A stretch of 64,000 nt of DNA from Butyrivibrio hungatei NK4A153 (GTDB lineage: Bacteria > Bacillota > Clostridia > Lachnospirales > Lachnospiraceae): positions 139,145-203,144 of the forward strand of contig NZ_KE384194.1 of assembly GCF_000424465.1 (NCBI RefSeq), given 5' to 3'. Below, piece after piece: positions 27,304 through 35,664 of the stretch. Numbering within the stretch: the first letter of the stretch is position 1; each line of letters begins with the position of its first letter. Made by a program: the position numbers and the translations under genes. The notes under the pieces are model-generated. The model worked only from the letters and a program-made list of their open reading frames with translations, did no database searches and had not been told where the DNA came from.

Positions 27304-28545
27304 TTATTTTTTCTCATTTTCTTTTGAAGGGACTCTGAGTATGTCATATTTCTCCGCAGCCTCAGAAAGTTCCACATACAAAACCTGCTTGGGATGAGGG
27401 CAGGATTCCACGCTCTCTCCATCCTCGTTGTACATCGCCTTCACCGTAACTTTTACATCGGTTCCGTCAGGCTTCATGATCTCAATCTCATCTCCGACAG
27501 AGAACTTGTTTCTCTGCTCAATCTTAGCATAACCCCTGTTATCGATTTCATTCACGATTCCAAGGTAGATGTACTCATTTACATATGTATTGACATCATA
27601 GATCTGCGTCTCATCGCTGGGCTTTCCGAAATAAAAGCCTGTCGTAAATTGTCTGTATGTGCACTTAGAAATCTGCTCCTTGTACCAGGGCATGTTCTCC
27701 CTGTACTTCTCTTCGGATTCAAAGAAATCATCTATTGCTTTTCTGTATGTTCTTGCAACAGTCGCAACATATAGAGCGGTTTTCATTCTTCCCTCAATCT
27801 TGCAACTGTCAACGCCCGCATTTACAAGCTCAGGTATATGCTCTATCATGCACAGATCTTTGGAGTTAAAGATGTAAGTACCTCTGTCATTCTCATATAC
27901 CGGAAGGTACTCGCCCGGTCTTTTTTCCTCAACAACGGCATACTTCCATCTGCAAGGATGCGTGCAAGCTCCGTGATTGGCATCTCTTCCTGTGAAATAG
28001 TTGGACAAAAGACATCTTCCCGAATATGAAATGCACATAGCCCCGTGAATGAAGCACTCCATCTCAAGATCCTCAGGAATCCTCTCCTTGATCTCTTTTA
28101 TCTCATTAAGCGAAAGCTCTCTTGCCGCAACAACTCTCTTCGCGCCAAGATCATACCAGAAATTGTATGTCTCGTAGTTTGTGTTGTTAGCCTGAGTTGA
28201 AACGTGAATATCTATCTCGGGACAGATTTTTCTTGCCTTCATAAATATACCCGGATCCGCGATTATAAGCGCATCGGGCTTAAGTTCTTTTAACTCATGA
28301 AGGTATTTGTCAACGCCGTCAAGATCGTAGTTATGTGCCAAAATATTCACGGTGACATGAACTTTTACACCGTGTTCATGTGCAAACTCTATTCCTTCTT
28401 TCATCTCCTCGGGGCTGAAATTCTTAGCCTTAGCTCTGAGCCCAAAGGCATCGCCGCCGATATAAACGGCGTCCGCTCCAAATATTACCGCAGTTTTAAG
28501 TACTTCCAAACTGCTTGCGGGAATAAGTAATTCCGGTTTTTTCAT
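27304..28545 (-). CDS. U32-family protein, TrhP-like tRNA hydroxylation factor
   Basis: About 413 residues. The U32 signature is visible: MECFIHGAMCISYSGRCLLSNY, followed by GRDANHGACTHPCRWKY, giving four cysteines that may bind an iron-sulfur cluster. N-terminal MKKPELLIPASSLEVLKTAV and HVSTQANNTNYET are typical. In B. subtilis and E. coli, such proteins (TrhP, YegQ) are needed for 5-hydroxyuridine in tRNA wobble positions. The ATG at 28545 has GGAG 6 nt upstream; the ATG four codons earlier does not. It follows trmR, which acts on the same tRNA modification, so a shared pathway is likely. Confidence 0.9.
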   Translation of the reverse strand: MKKPELLIPASSLEVLKTAVIFGADAVYIGGDAFGLRAKAKNFSPEEMKEGIEFAHEHGVKVHVTVNILAHNYDLDGVDKYLHELKELKPDALIIADPGIFMKARKICPEIDIHVSTQANNTNYETYNFWYDLGAKRVVAARELSLNEIKEIKERIPEDLEMECFIHGAMCISYSGRCLLSNYFTGRDANHGACTHPCRWKYAVVEEKRPGEYLPVYENDRGTYIFNSKDLCMIEHIPELVNAGVDSCKIEGRMKTALYVATVARTYRKAIDDFFESEEKYRENMPWYKEQISKCTYRQFTTGFYFGKPSDETQIYDVNTYVNEYIYLGIVNEIDNRGYAKIEQRNKFSVGDEIEIMKPDGTDVKVTVKAMYNEDGESVESCPHPKQVLYVELSEAAEKYDILRVPSKENEKK

Positions 28546-28561
28546 TCTAATCTCCATACCT

Positions 28562-29203
28562 TTACAACTTTACAGACAGTGCCATACCGTCGCCAACTGT
28601 CAAAATAACCGTGTTTAATGCATCATTGTGTTTCAGTTCATACAGATACTCTCTCATTCTTGCATGAATGGTGCGGTCTCTTCTCGTAACGGCAAATCTT
28701 GATTCTATAACATCGCCGTCCTGAAGCACATTATCAGAAACGAGCAGACCTCCCTTATTAAGTATCCTCAGACACTCGGGTAAAAAATTTATATATTGCG
28801 CTTTAGCCGCATCCATAAAAATAAAATCATACCCTTGGGAAAGCGTTTTTAAGATCTCAGTCGCATCACCCTCCAAAAGTGTGATTTTATTGTTAGAATC
28901 GTATTTTTTGAAATTCTCTTTTGCTACGGGAATTCTTTTCTCGTATTTCTCTATGGTGGTTATCTTGGTGTCTTTACCCGAATATTCCGCCATCAAAAGT
29001 GCCGAAAAGCCAACAGCGCAGCCGACCTCAAGAATATTCTCGGGTCTTGCCTGCGCCATCAGGAACTTAAGAAGTGCCTGCGTGTCCTTCCTTATAATGG
29101 GGACATCGCCGGCCTTCGCTTCTCTTTCTAGTTCATCAAGAAATGGAGTGTTACCTCTGTCCAGCGAATTGATAAACGCTGTCATCCTATCCTGATCAAT
29201 CAC
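28562..29203 (-). CDS. trmR: O-methyltransferase, TrmR-like
   Basis: 213 residues of the SAM-dependent O-methyltransferase (COMT-like) family, with ILEVGCAVGFSALLMAEY (SAM loop), YDFIFMDAAKAQYINFL and GGLLVSDNVLQDGDV. The B. subtilis homologue in the same position (YrrM/TrmR) methylates 5-hydroxyuridine to 5-methoxyuridine in tRNA. Start is GTG at 29203, overlapping the preceding gene by 8 bp; an ATG at 29185 is an alternative. The neighbouring U32 gene would supply the hydroxylated substrate. Confidence 0.9.
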   Translation of the reverse strand: MIDQDRMTAFINSLDRGNTPFLDELEREAKAGDVPIIRKDTQALLKFLMAQARPENILEVGCAVGFSALLMAEYSGKDTKITTIEKYEKRIPVAKENFKKYDSNNKITLLEGDATEILKTLSQGYDFIFMDAAKAQYINFLPECLRILNKGGLLVSDNVLQDGDVIESRFAVTRRDRTIHARMREYLYELKHNDALNTVILTVGDGMALSVKL

Positions 29204-29735
29204 TCTCTTTCTCTTCTCCTTCGCTTTCTTCGGTATCTTCGCCTTCTGTTTCTACAGGCTCTTCCTCTTCCTCAGGAGCAAGATCTTCCTCTTCCTCCAA
29301 TGCCTTGTTTCCGCCTGAAGACGAATCAGTTGTAGCTTCTACCCATGTCTTGCCATCCTCGCTAAGTACAAGGCCTGACATTGTCTTGAGCATATCTTCG
29401 GGAGTCATCTTAGTATTAAGCTCATATGTACCGGCTTTTTCTTTTCCTTTACAATCAGAAAACTTCTCCTGCATCTTAAAGAGTCTCTTATCTTTTATAA
29501 GACCTGCATCAGCAAGCTTCTCTGCTATAGCGCCGGCATCGTCTCCGTCTTCAATGGTAACGCTGACTGTTTCTCCGTCACCGTCTCCGTCATACACTGC
29601 TGTCTGATTAAAAAGATGATAACCGTAGTAATAAGCTGTCTTTGCGCCTCCAATTATGATAAGCGCTACTACAACTACAAAAACAATCTTTGTTGTGGAA
29701 TCAAAAATTCCATATCCCAGTTTTCTTGAATTCAT
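29196..29735 (-). CDS. MltG-like (YceG) N-terminal fragment without catalytic domain
   Basis: 179 residues: a membrane helix (about 16-34), then a segment resembling the LysM-like N-terminal domain of MltG (VTIEDGDDAGAIAEKLADAGLIKDKRLF, then AGTYELNTKMTPEDMLKTM). The sequence then turns into a glycine/serine linker and an acidic tail (about 145-179) made largely of E, D and P. The lytic transglycosylase domain with its catalytic Glu, which occupies most of an MltG of over 300 residues, is absent, and no remnant follows before trmR. Position matches yrrL (mltG) upstream of trmR in B. subtilis. Probably a real but non-enzymatic protein. Confidence 0.75.
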   Translation of the reverse strand: MNSRKLGYGIFDSTTKIVFVVVVALIIIGGAKTAYYYGYHLFNQTAVYDGDGDGETVSVTIEDGDDAGAIAEKLADAGLIKDKRLFKMQEKFSDCKGKEKAGTYELNTKMTPEDMLKTMSGLVLSEDGKTWVEATTDSSSGGNKALEEEEDLAPEEEEEPVETEGEDTEESEGEEKESD

Positions 29736-29778
29736 ATAGCTATTCCCCTTAAGTGATACGACAAATAACCCGTTCGTA

Positions 29779-31458
29779 TCAGAAATTTGTGTCCATGATT
29801 ATCGGCATTATCATGGGTCTTCTCTTTGTCTTCTTCCATATGTAATCGCTGAGGACTTCTTTAACAATATTCTTAAGCTTGCCCCAGTCAGTCACTCCCT
29901 TTTCAAGAGCTTCGGTAACTTCGTCCAAAACAAGATCCGTTGCATCGTCGATCAGCTTGTCCGACTCCCTTACATATACAAATCCTCTTGAAACAATACT
30001 CGGTCCGGAAACAAGCTGGCCGCTAGCCTTATCAAGTCCGAATACTACTATTACTATACCATCCTCGGCAAGGTGCTGTCTGTCTCTGAGGACAACATTT
30101 CCAACGTCTCCGACACCAAGTCCGTCAACAAGAATTGCTCCCGCAGAAACCTTTCCTTTTACTTTAGCACTATTTTCATCAAGTTCAAGTATATCACCTG
30201 AATGCAATATGAAGATATTTTCTTTTGGTATTCCAAGTTCTTTTGCAATCTTTCTCTGTGCGATAAGATGCCTGTATTCACCGTGAACAGGGATAGAATA
30301 CTTAGGCTTAACAAGCGTATAGATAAGCTTTATATCTTCCTGACACGCGTGTCCGGAAACATGTACATCCTGGAAAATTACATCAGCGCCCTTCATCTGA
30401 AGTTCATTGATTATATTTGTTACAGCTTTCTCATTTCCCGGAATCGGATGAGATGAGAAAATAACCGTATCTCCGGCACCGATAGAAATCTTTCTGTGCT
30501 GTCCGCTTGCCATTCTGCTGAGGGCAGCCATACTCTCTCCCTGACTTCCGGTTGTAATGATAACTGTCTTGTTGTCAGGATAGTTCTTGATATTATCGAT
30601 ATCGACAAGCGTGTCATCCGGAATCTGAAGACACTCAAGTCTCTGGGCAATATCAATAATGCTGACCATGCTTCGGCCTTCAATAACAACTTTTCTTCCG
30701 CACTTGTGTGCTGTATTTATGATCTGCTGAACTCTGTCAACGTTGGATGCGAATGTTGCGATAATTATTCTTGAATTCTCATGTTCTTCAAAAAGATTGT
30801 CAAAAGCTCTTCCGACAGTCTTCTCAGAAGCAGTAAATCCCGGTCTCTCAGCATTTGTGGAATCGCACATGATTGCCAAAACGCCCTTTTTACCAATCTC
30901 AGCAAATCTCTGAAGATCGATCGGATCTCCAAAGACGGGTGTGTAATCAACCTTGAAATCTCCGGTATGAACCACGGTTCCAGCAGGCGAATAGATTGCA
31001 AGCGCCGCTGCATCTACAATAGAATGATTTGTTCTGATGAACTCGACTCTAAACTGGCCGAGATTGATAGACTGTCCGAATTTTACAACTTTTCTTCTGG
31101 TGCTCTTAAGTAAATTATGCTCCTCGAGCTTGTGCTCGATAATTCCCATTGTAAGCCTTGTCGCATACACAGGGACATTAAGCTCATGCAAAATGTAAGG
31201 AAGCGCTCCGATGTGATCTTCGTGGCCGTGAGTGATCACAAAGCCCTTCACCTTATCGATGTTCTCCTGTAAAAAAGTAACATCGGGGATTACAAGGTCG
31301 ATTCCCAACATATCGTCATCAGGGAAAGACAGACCGCAATCCACTACAATAATACTGTCTTCATATCTGAAGGCAGTGATATTCATTCCAATCTGCTCAA
31401 GACCACCCAAAGGTATGATCTGCAGTTTGGACTCGTTTTCAGTTTTTTTCTTGCTCAA
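29779..31458 (-). CDS. rnj: Ribonuclease J
   Basis: 559 residues of the beta-CASP metallo-beta-lactamase family. Metal motif HGHEDHIGALPYIL, HTGDFKVDYTP, AIMCDSTNAERPG, and C-terminal VHVSGHACQEDIKLIYTL with VHGEYRHL match RNase J. It has 5'-3' exonuclease and endonuclease activity in mRNA decay and rRNA maturation. Initiation is at TTG (31458), with GGAGGA 7 nt upstream. It follows the DUF1292 gene by about 58 bp. Confidence 0.95.
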   Translation of the reverse strand: MSKKKTENESKLQIIPLGGLEQIGMNITAFRYEDSIIVVDCGLSFPDDDMLGIDLVIPDVTFLQENIDKVKGFVITHGHEDHIGALPYILHELNVPVYATRLTMGIIEHKLEEHNLLKSTRRKVVKFGQSINLGQFRVEFIRTNHSIVDAAALAIYSPAGTVVHTGDFKVDYTPVFGDPIDLQRFAEIGKKGVLAIMCDSTNAERPGFTASEKTVGRAFDNLFEEHENSRIIIATFASNVDRVQQIINTAHKCGRKVVIEGRSMVSIIDIAQRLECLQIPDDTLVDIDNIKNYPDNKTVIITTGSQGESMAALSRMASGQHRKISIGAGDTVIFSSHPIPGNEKAVTNIINELQMKGADVIFQDVHVSGHACQEDIKLIYTLVKPKYSIPVHGEYRHLIAQRKIAKELGIPKENIFILHSGDILELDENSAKVKGKVSAGAILVDGLGVGDVGNVVLRDRQHLAEDGIVIVVFGLDKASGQLVSGPSIVSRGFVYVRESDKLIDDATDLVLDEVTEALEKGVTDWGKLKNIVKEVLSDYIWKKTKRRPMIMPIIMDTNF

Positions 31459-31516
31459 TAATTATTCCTCCACTTCTATGGCGGATGCGTAGAACCGGAT
31501 ATTAACCTTTTGCCCG

Positions 31517-31780
31517 TTAAATATCGAGATCTATGCCATCCTCAGAAAGCAGCTTACGAAATACACCTGCAACTGCATCCAGTTCCAAGTCGTCGTCTAC
31601 AATAACATAAACCGCTTCTTCATCTTTTATATCGGAGTCGTCGCGCAAAATCAGCGCCTCTCCGTCACCATCTTCTTCATCTGTGACAAGTAAATAAGTC
31701 TTTGCACCTATCACTGTCTGCTCGAGGCAATAAAACTCTACAGCTTCACCACCGTCGGGACTAAATATAATCTTTTCCAA
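31517..31780 (-). CDS. DUF1292 protein (YrzB-like)
   Basis: 87 residues, very acidic: MEKIIFSPDGGEAVEFYCLE, TYLLVTDEEDGDGEALIL, then EEAVYVIVDDDLELDAVAGVF. This matches DUF1292, which sits beside ruvX and ireB throughout Firmicutes. Function unknown. Translation likely starts at TTG (31780) with GGTGA upstream. Confidence 0.85.
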   Translation of the reverse strand: MEKIIFSPDGGEAVEFYCLEQTVIGAKTYLLVTDEEDGDGEALILRDDSDIKDEEAVYVIVDDDLELDAVAGVFRKLLSEDGIDLDI

Positions 31781-31792
31781 AATTAATCACCA

Positions 31793-32215
31793 TTATTCTT
31801 TTCTGTTATCCAGATAATCCTGAAGGATAACTTGCGCAGCGATCATATCGACATACTCTTTTCTTTCACGACCTTTTATTCCGAGTTCGTCCATAATCTC
31901 ATCGGCTGCTACTGTTGTAAGTCTTTCATCCCACATTATCACGGGGACATCGGTACGTCTTTCTATTCTATCCTTGAATTCAAGGCACAACTGCGAACGC
32001 TCAGAAGGCGTCATATCCATATTGACGGGGAGGCCCAAAACTATCTTCTCTACGCCGTAAGTGGTTATGAGTTCTTCTATGCGTGCCAGTGTTCTTCTAA
32101 GTTTGTTTTCTTCTTTCCTACGGATTATTTCTTTTCCCTGCGCAGTAAGAAGCAGCTCATCACTCAAAGCCACCCCTACAGTTCGAGATCCGTAATCAAG
32201 ACCCATTATTCGCAT
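31793..32215 (-). CDS. ruvX: Holliday junction resolvase-like protein RuvX/YqgF
   Basis: About 140 residues, RNase H-like fold: [55 protein letters not shown] and a C-terminal [14 protein letters not shown]. YqgF/RuvX proteins are implicated in 16S rRNA 5' processing and in junction resolution. The frame is open further upstream, but the ATG at 32215 matches family N-termini and lies just past the ireB stop. Order ireB-ruvX-DUF1292 is conserved in Firmicutes. Confidence 0.93.
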   Translation of the reverse strand: MRIMGLDYGSRTVGVALSDELLLTAQGKEIIRRKEENKLRRTLARIEELITTYGVEKIVLGLPVNMDMTPSERSQLCLEFKDRIERRTDVPVIMWDERLTTVAADEIMDELGIKGRERKEYVDMIAAQVILQDYLDNRKE

Positions 32216-32231
32216 TGATACTACTCTCTTA

Positions 32232-32507
32232 TTATTTTCTTGCCCACTCGTTGCTCTTGATATACTCTGTAAGCATCTCTTCCACAAGTTCATCACGCTC
32301 AACCTTCATAATAAGGCTTCTTGCTCCCTTGTGGCTTGTAATATAAGTCGGATCGCCTGACATAATGTAACCTACGATCTGATTAACCGGATTGTATCCT
32401 TTCTCAAGCAGGGCATCATAAACAACCGAAAGAACTTTTTTAACACCCGTATCAGGATCAGCTTCGACTTTAAAAAACTGAGTGTTACCCAAATTCTGTT
32501 CTGCCAT
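32232..32507 (-). CDS. ireB: IreB-family regulatory phosphoprotein
   Basis: 91 residues: [39 protein letters not shown] and [19 protein letters not shown] are the IreB (formerly DUF965, YrzL) signature. In Enterococcus, IreB is phosphorylated on N-terminal threonines by the PASTA kinase IreK and dephosphorylated by IreP. Here the N-terminal NTQFF threonine is a candidate site. The ATG at 32507 has GGAG 9 nt upstream; an upstream in-frame start is less favoured. The kinase in this window lacks PASTA domains, so a separate IreK homologue is expected elsewhere. Confidence 0.92.
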   Translation of the reverse strand: MAEQNLGNTQFFKVEADPDTGVKKVLSVVYDALLEKGYNPVNQIVGYIMSGDPTYITSHKGARSLIMKVERDELVEEMLTEYIKSNEWARK

Positions 32508-32614
32508 ATTTTTATCTCCATTCATCATAAAAAATTTTATATTTTGAAGCTGCCATAAACCGGCCGCTTAAATTCTGATATTTCACTATATATCTTAATA
32601 TTACACTACTGTAT

Positions 32615-33967
32615 TCAAATAAGCAATGTATCGGTATTCAGAAATCTTCTCGGAATCACCTTGGAAATCTCACCGCTTATCGCACCATAAGCGTTTGCTT
32701 CGCTCTCGGGAACCGCAACTCTGACATACCTGTCAGTATGACCGATAACATATGTAATCTTATTTATCTCTTCGGTATCTTCCCAGAGAACCGAAAGTTC
32801 TTTGCCAATGAACCCTTCTCGGTAGCTCTTTGACTGTGCTTTTGTAAGATCCAGAAGTACATCACTTCTCTCACTCTTCTGCCTGTCAGTGAGCTGTTCC
32901 TTCATTCCGGCAGCAACCGTGCCTTTTCTCGGCGAATACTTAAAGACATGTATTTCGTAGAAGTTAATGTCTTCAACAAATTTTCTGCACTCTTCAAATT
33001 CTTCCTCTGTCTCGCCCGGAAAGCCGACAATAATATCGGTTGTTATCGCAGGATCCCCGAAAACTTCTCGAAGATACTCCACTCCGTTCTTAAAATCTGC
33101 TGCCGTATAATGCCTGTTCATTCTCTTAAGAACAGAATCAGATCCGCTCTGAAGCGAAAGATGGAAATGAGGACAGAGCTTATTAAGTGCGCCAAGTCTT
33201 TTGGCATTTTCTTTTGTTATGATCCTCGGCTCCAAAGAGCTTAATCTTACTCTCTCAAGTCCTTCGATATCATTTATCTTTTCCACAAGATCTATTACAG
33301 CCGATTGTCCTTTATCAACTCCGTATGAACTTATGTGGATTCCGGTAAGAACCACTTCTTTGCAGCCCTTCTGTACAAGTCCCTTTATCTCGGAAAGAAT
33401 CTCTTCCATATCTCTGCTGCGTATTCTTCCTCTTGCATATGGAATAACACAGTAAGTACAGAACTGATTGCATCCGTCCTGAATCTTAATATACGCCCTT
33501 GTTCTTCCGGGAAGTTCGCTTAGAGTCATGTCTTCATATTCGGAAGTTTTATTTATATCTATTATGGATGTTCCGCCAAGAGTCTTGTCATCAGTCTCGT
33601 TCTTGATCTCCAAAAATTCATCAAGGATCTCGACTATCTCTGACTTCTTGTTATTACCGACCGCAAGGTCTATGCATTCATCTTTTTTGACACCTTCAAT
33701 ACCTGTCTCAACATAACATCCGACCGCCACGACAACAGAATCGGGGTTCTCTTTTTTTGCCTTATGAAGCATCTGCCTGGACTTTCTGTCGGCGATATTT
33801 GTGACCGTACATGTATTGATAATATAGATGTCAGCCTTCTCTCCAAAAGGCACGATTATGCCGCCCGCTTCCTTGATTTTCTGGGCCATAACATCCATTT
33901 CATAGTTATTTACTTTGCACCCAAGATTATGCAATGCAATCTTTAGGTTTCTGATGTTTTTTTGCAT
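32615..33967 (-). CDS. mtaB: tRNA t6A37 methylthiotransferase MtaB
   Basis: 450 residues. The N-terminal UPF0004 domain supplies three cluster cysteines (HNLGCKVNNYE, INTCTVTN, VGCYVETG). The radical-SAM domain has KIQDGCNQFCTYCVIPYARG, and a C-terminal TRAM-like segment follows. The HNLGCKVN start identifies MtaB rather than MiaB or RimO. It converts t6A37 to ms2t6A37 in tRNAs reading ANN codons. No clear Shine-Dalgarno precedes the ATG, which abuts the -35 of the divergent HPr-like promoter. Confidence 0.93.
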   Translation of the reverse strand: MQKNIRNLKIALHNLGCKVNNYEMDVMAQKIKEAGGIIVPFGEKADIYIINTCTVTNIADRKSRQMLHKAKKENPDSVVVAVGCYVETGIEGVKKDECIDLAVGNNKKSEIVEILDEFLEIKNETDDKTLGGTSIIDINKTSEYEDMTLSELPGRTRAYIKIQDGCNQFCTYCVIPYARGRIRSRDMEEILSEIKGLVQKGCKEVVLTGIHISSYGVDKGQSAVIDLVEKINDIEGLERVRLSSLEPRIITKENAKRLGALNKLCPHFHLSLQSGSDSVLKRMNRHYTAADFKNGVEYLREVFGDPAITTDIIVGFPGETEEEFEECRKFVEDINFYEIHVFKYSPRKGTVAAGMKEQLTDRQKSERSDVLLDLTKAQSKSYREGFIGKELSVLWEDTEEINKITYVIGHTDRYVRVAVPESEANAYGAISGEISKVIPRRFLNTDTLLI

Positions 33968-33995
33968 TGACTTTTACACTTTCTACGTTTACTAT
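33967..33995 (+). promoter_or_regulatory. Promoter of the HPr-like gene
   Basis: TTGACT, 17-nt spacer, TACTAT; the coding start follows about 26 bp downstream. The -35 touches the mtaB start codon on the opposite strand. Confidence 0.75.
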
Positions 33996-34021
33996 AAAGA
34001 AAAGAAGGAGGTATTTGCGCA

Positions 34022-34252
34022 ATGAAGACCGTTAAGATTTCACTTAATTCAATCGACAAGGTAAAATCCTTCGTAAACGACATCACAAAGTTTGATTATG
34101 ACTTCGATCTCGTTTCGGGAAGATATGTTATCGATGCTAAGTCTATTATGGGTATTTTTTCACTCGACCTTTCTAAGCCGATCGACCTTAATATCCACGC
34201 TGAGGACGGTGCAGACGAAGTTCTCGATATCTTAAAACCTTATTTGATCTGA
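34022..34252 (+). CDS. HPr-like protein lacking the phosphorylatable histidine
   Basis: 76 residues with the HPr fold signature in the second half: DLVSGRYVIDAKSIMGIFSL matches the region around regulatory Ser46 of HPr (KSIMGVMSL). The first loop, normally GLHARPA with active-site His15, reads LNSIDKVKSFVND with no histidine. It therefore cannot accept phosphate from Enzyme I at His15; a regulatory or structural role is inferred. Such His-less copies appear to recur in Clostridia (recollection, not checked). GGAGG lies 10 nt before the ATG. Plus-strand single gene with its own promoter and terminator. Confidence 0.82.
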   Translation: MKTVKISLNSIDKVKSFVNDITKFDYDFDLVSGRYVIDAKSIMGIFSLDLSKPIDLNIHAEDGADEVLDILKPYLI

Positions 34253-34285
34253 TAAAAAACATCAGATCCCCAAAAAAGATTATTC

Positions 34286-34315
34286 AGGTCATCCCTTATG
34301 GGATGACCTTTTTTT
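34286..34315 (+). terminator. Terminator after the HPr-like gene
   Basis: AGGTCATCCC pairs with GGGATGACCT around TTAT, followed by TTTTTT. Confidence 0.92.
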
Positions 34316-34323
34316 GCGCAGAG

Positions 34324-34441
34324 CACTTAGCGATAAGTGAGATAAGAAATCTATGATTTCTGTAATCGAACTTAGTTCTGTTGAGGCATTTATGCCGAGA
34401 TCAGAACCTCATTATTACATCTCCCTTACGCACTTCACTTA
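34324..34441. repeat. Cluster of three hairpins in the convergent HPr-thiI spacer
   Basis: CACTTA-gcga-TAAGTG (34324-34339), AGAAATC-tat-GATTTCT (34345-34361) and GTTCTG...GGCA/TGCC...CAGAAC (34375-34407). A second CACTTA at 34436-34441, overlapping the thiI stop codon, could instead pair with TAAGTG and enclose the other hairpins. Confidence 0.5.
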
Positions 34442-35641
34442 CTTCTCAATCACAATAACTTCATCTGTCTCAAGAGCAGTCTTCACGAGTTCATCAATCT
34501 TTTCACTGAGATTCTCTTCATGTTTTCTGATAATATCAGCCCTTGGCTTTGTAACGGGATGCTTAGCAACAAAGATCGTGCAGCAATCCTCGTATGGAAG
34601 AATAGATGTCTCATAAGCGTCAATCTTGTATGAGATATCCACAATATCCTGCTTATCAAAAGCAATAAGAGGTCTGTAAACAGGAATATCGGTAACAACT
34701 TCTCCCGTGCACATAAGACTCTGCATAGTCTGTGAAGCAACCTGTCCTATACTCTCACCTGTTACAAGTCCCATGCATCCTGAGTTCTGAGCAAGTGTAT
34801 CGGCGATTCTCATCATATATCTTCTCATGATAATAGTAAGTTCATCATGAGGACACTGCTTGTAAATATACATCTGTATATCTGTAAAGTTGATGACATG
34901 AAGCTTTACTCTGCCTGTGTACTTTGCGATAACGCCTGCAAGATCGATAACTTTCTGCTTAGCCTTCTCACTTGTATAAGGAGGAGCGTTGAAATAAACA
35001 GCCTCAATATCAACACCTCTTTTTGCGATCATATATCCTGCTACAGGTGAGTCAATTCCTCCCGACAAAAGAAGCATTGCCTTTCCTGCGGTTCCAATCG
35101 GCATTCCTCCTGGTCCCGGGATAACTTCAGAAAAGATGTTGAGCTTCTCTCTGAGCTCTACATTGATAAGAATATCGGGATTATGCACGTCAACCTTCAT
35201 CTCGCTGTACGCATCAAGGATCCTTGCACCGAGTTCTGCGGCAAGTTCCATAGAGTCCATGGGATAACTCTTATCAACTCTTCTTACTTTAACTTTAAAT
35301 GTCTTGTTTTTTACAGGATAAACTCCGTCGACAAAATCTATTACAGCCTTCGCAACTCCGTCAACATCGGGAAGATTGTTCTCGCCGTCTCTTTCAATCG
35401 AAACCGCCGGACAGATTCCCGTAACGCCAAATACAGTCTTAAGCTGTCCGACTGTCTCATCGAAATCAAAGTCCTTGGCCTCAATGTACATTCTTCCCGC
35501 AACTCTTGAAACCTCAAACTCACCGTCACACTTTGAAAGAACTCTCTTAATCTGCTTAACGAGAGCTTCCTCAAAGATATATCTGTTTTTTCCCTTAACG
35601 CCGATCTCGGCGTATTTAATTACAAAAGCATGATACTGCAT
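34439..35641 (-). CDS. thiI: tRNA 4-thiouridine synthase ThiI (no rhodanese domain)
   Basis: 400 residues: N-terminal ferredoxin-like/THUMP region (to about 165), then the PP-loop ATPase MLLLSGGIDSPVAGYMIAKRG and VTGESIGQVASQTMQSL. The E. coli enzyme has an extra rhodanese domain of about 100 residues; it is absent here, as in B. subtilis, where a dedicated cysteine desulfurase (NifZ) donates sulfur directly. The desulfurase gene immediately upstream fits that role. GAGGA lies before the ATG. Confidence 0.94.
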   Translation of the reverse strand: MQYHAFVIKYAEIGVKGKNRYIFEEALVKQIKRVLSKCDGEFEVSRVAGRMYIEAKDFDFDETVGQLKTVFGVTGICPAVSIERDGENNLPDVDGVAKAVIDFVDGVYPVKNKTFKVKVRRVDKSYPMDSMELAAELGARILDAYSEMKVDVHNPDILINVELREKLNIFSEVIPGPGGMPIGTAGKAMLLLSGGIDSPVAGYMIAKRGVDIEAVYFNAPPYTSEKAKQKVIDLAGVIAKYTGRVKLHVINFTDIQMYIYKQCPHDELTIIMRRYMMRIADTLAQNSGCMGLVTGESIGQVASQTMQSLMCTGEVVTDIPVYRPLIAFDKQDIVDISYKIDAYETSILPYEDCCTIFVAKHPVTKPRADIIRKHEENLSEKIDELVKTALETDEVIVIEK

Positions 35642-35664
35642 ATCTTTTCCTCTTTCTTAGGACA

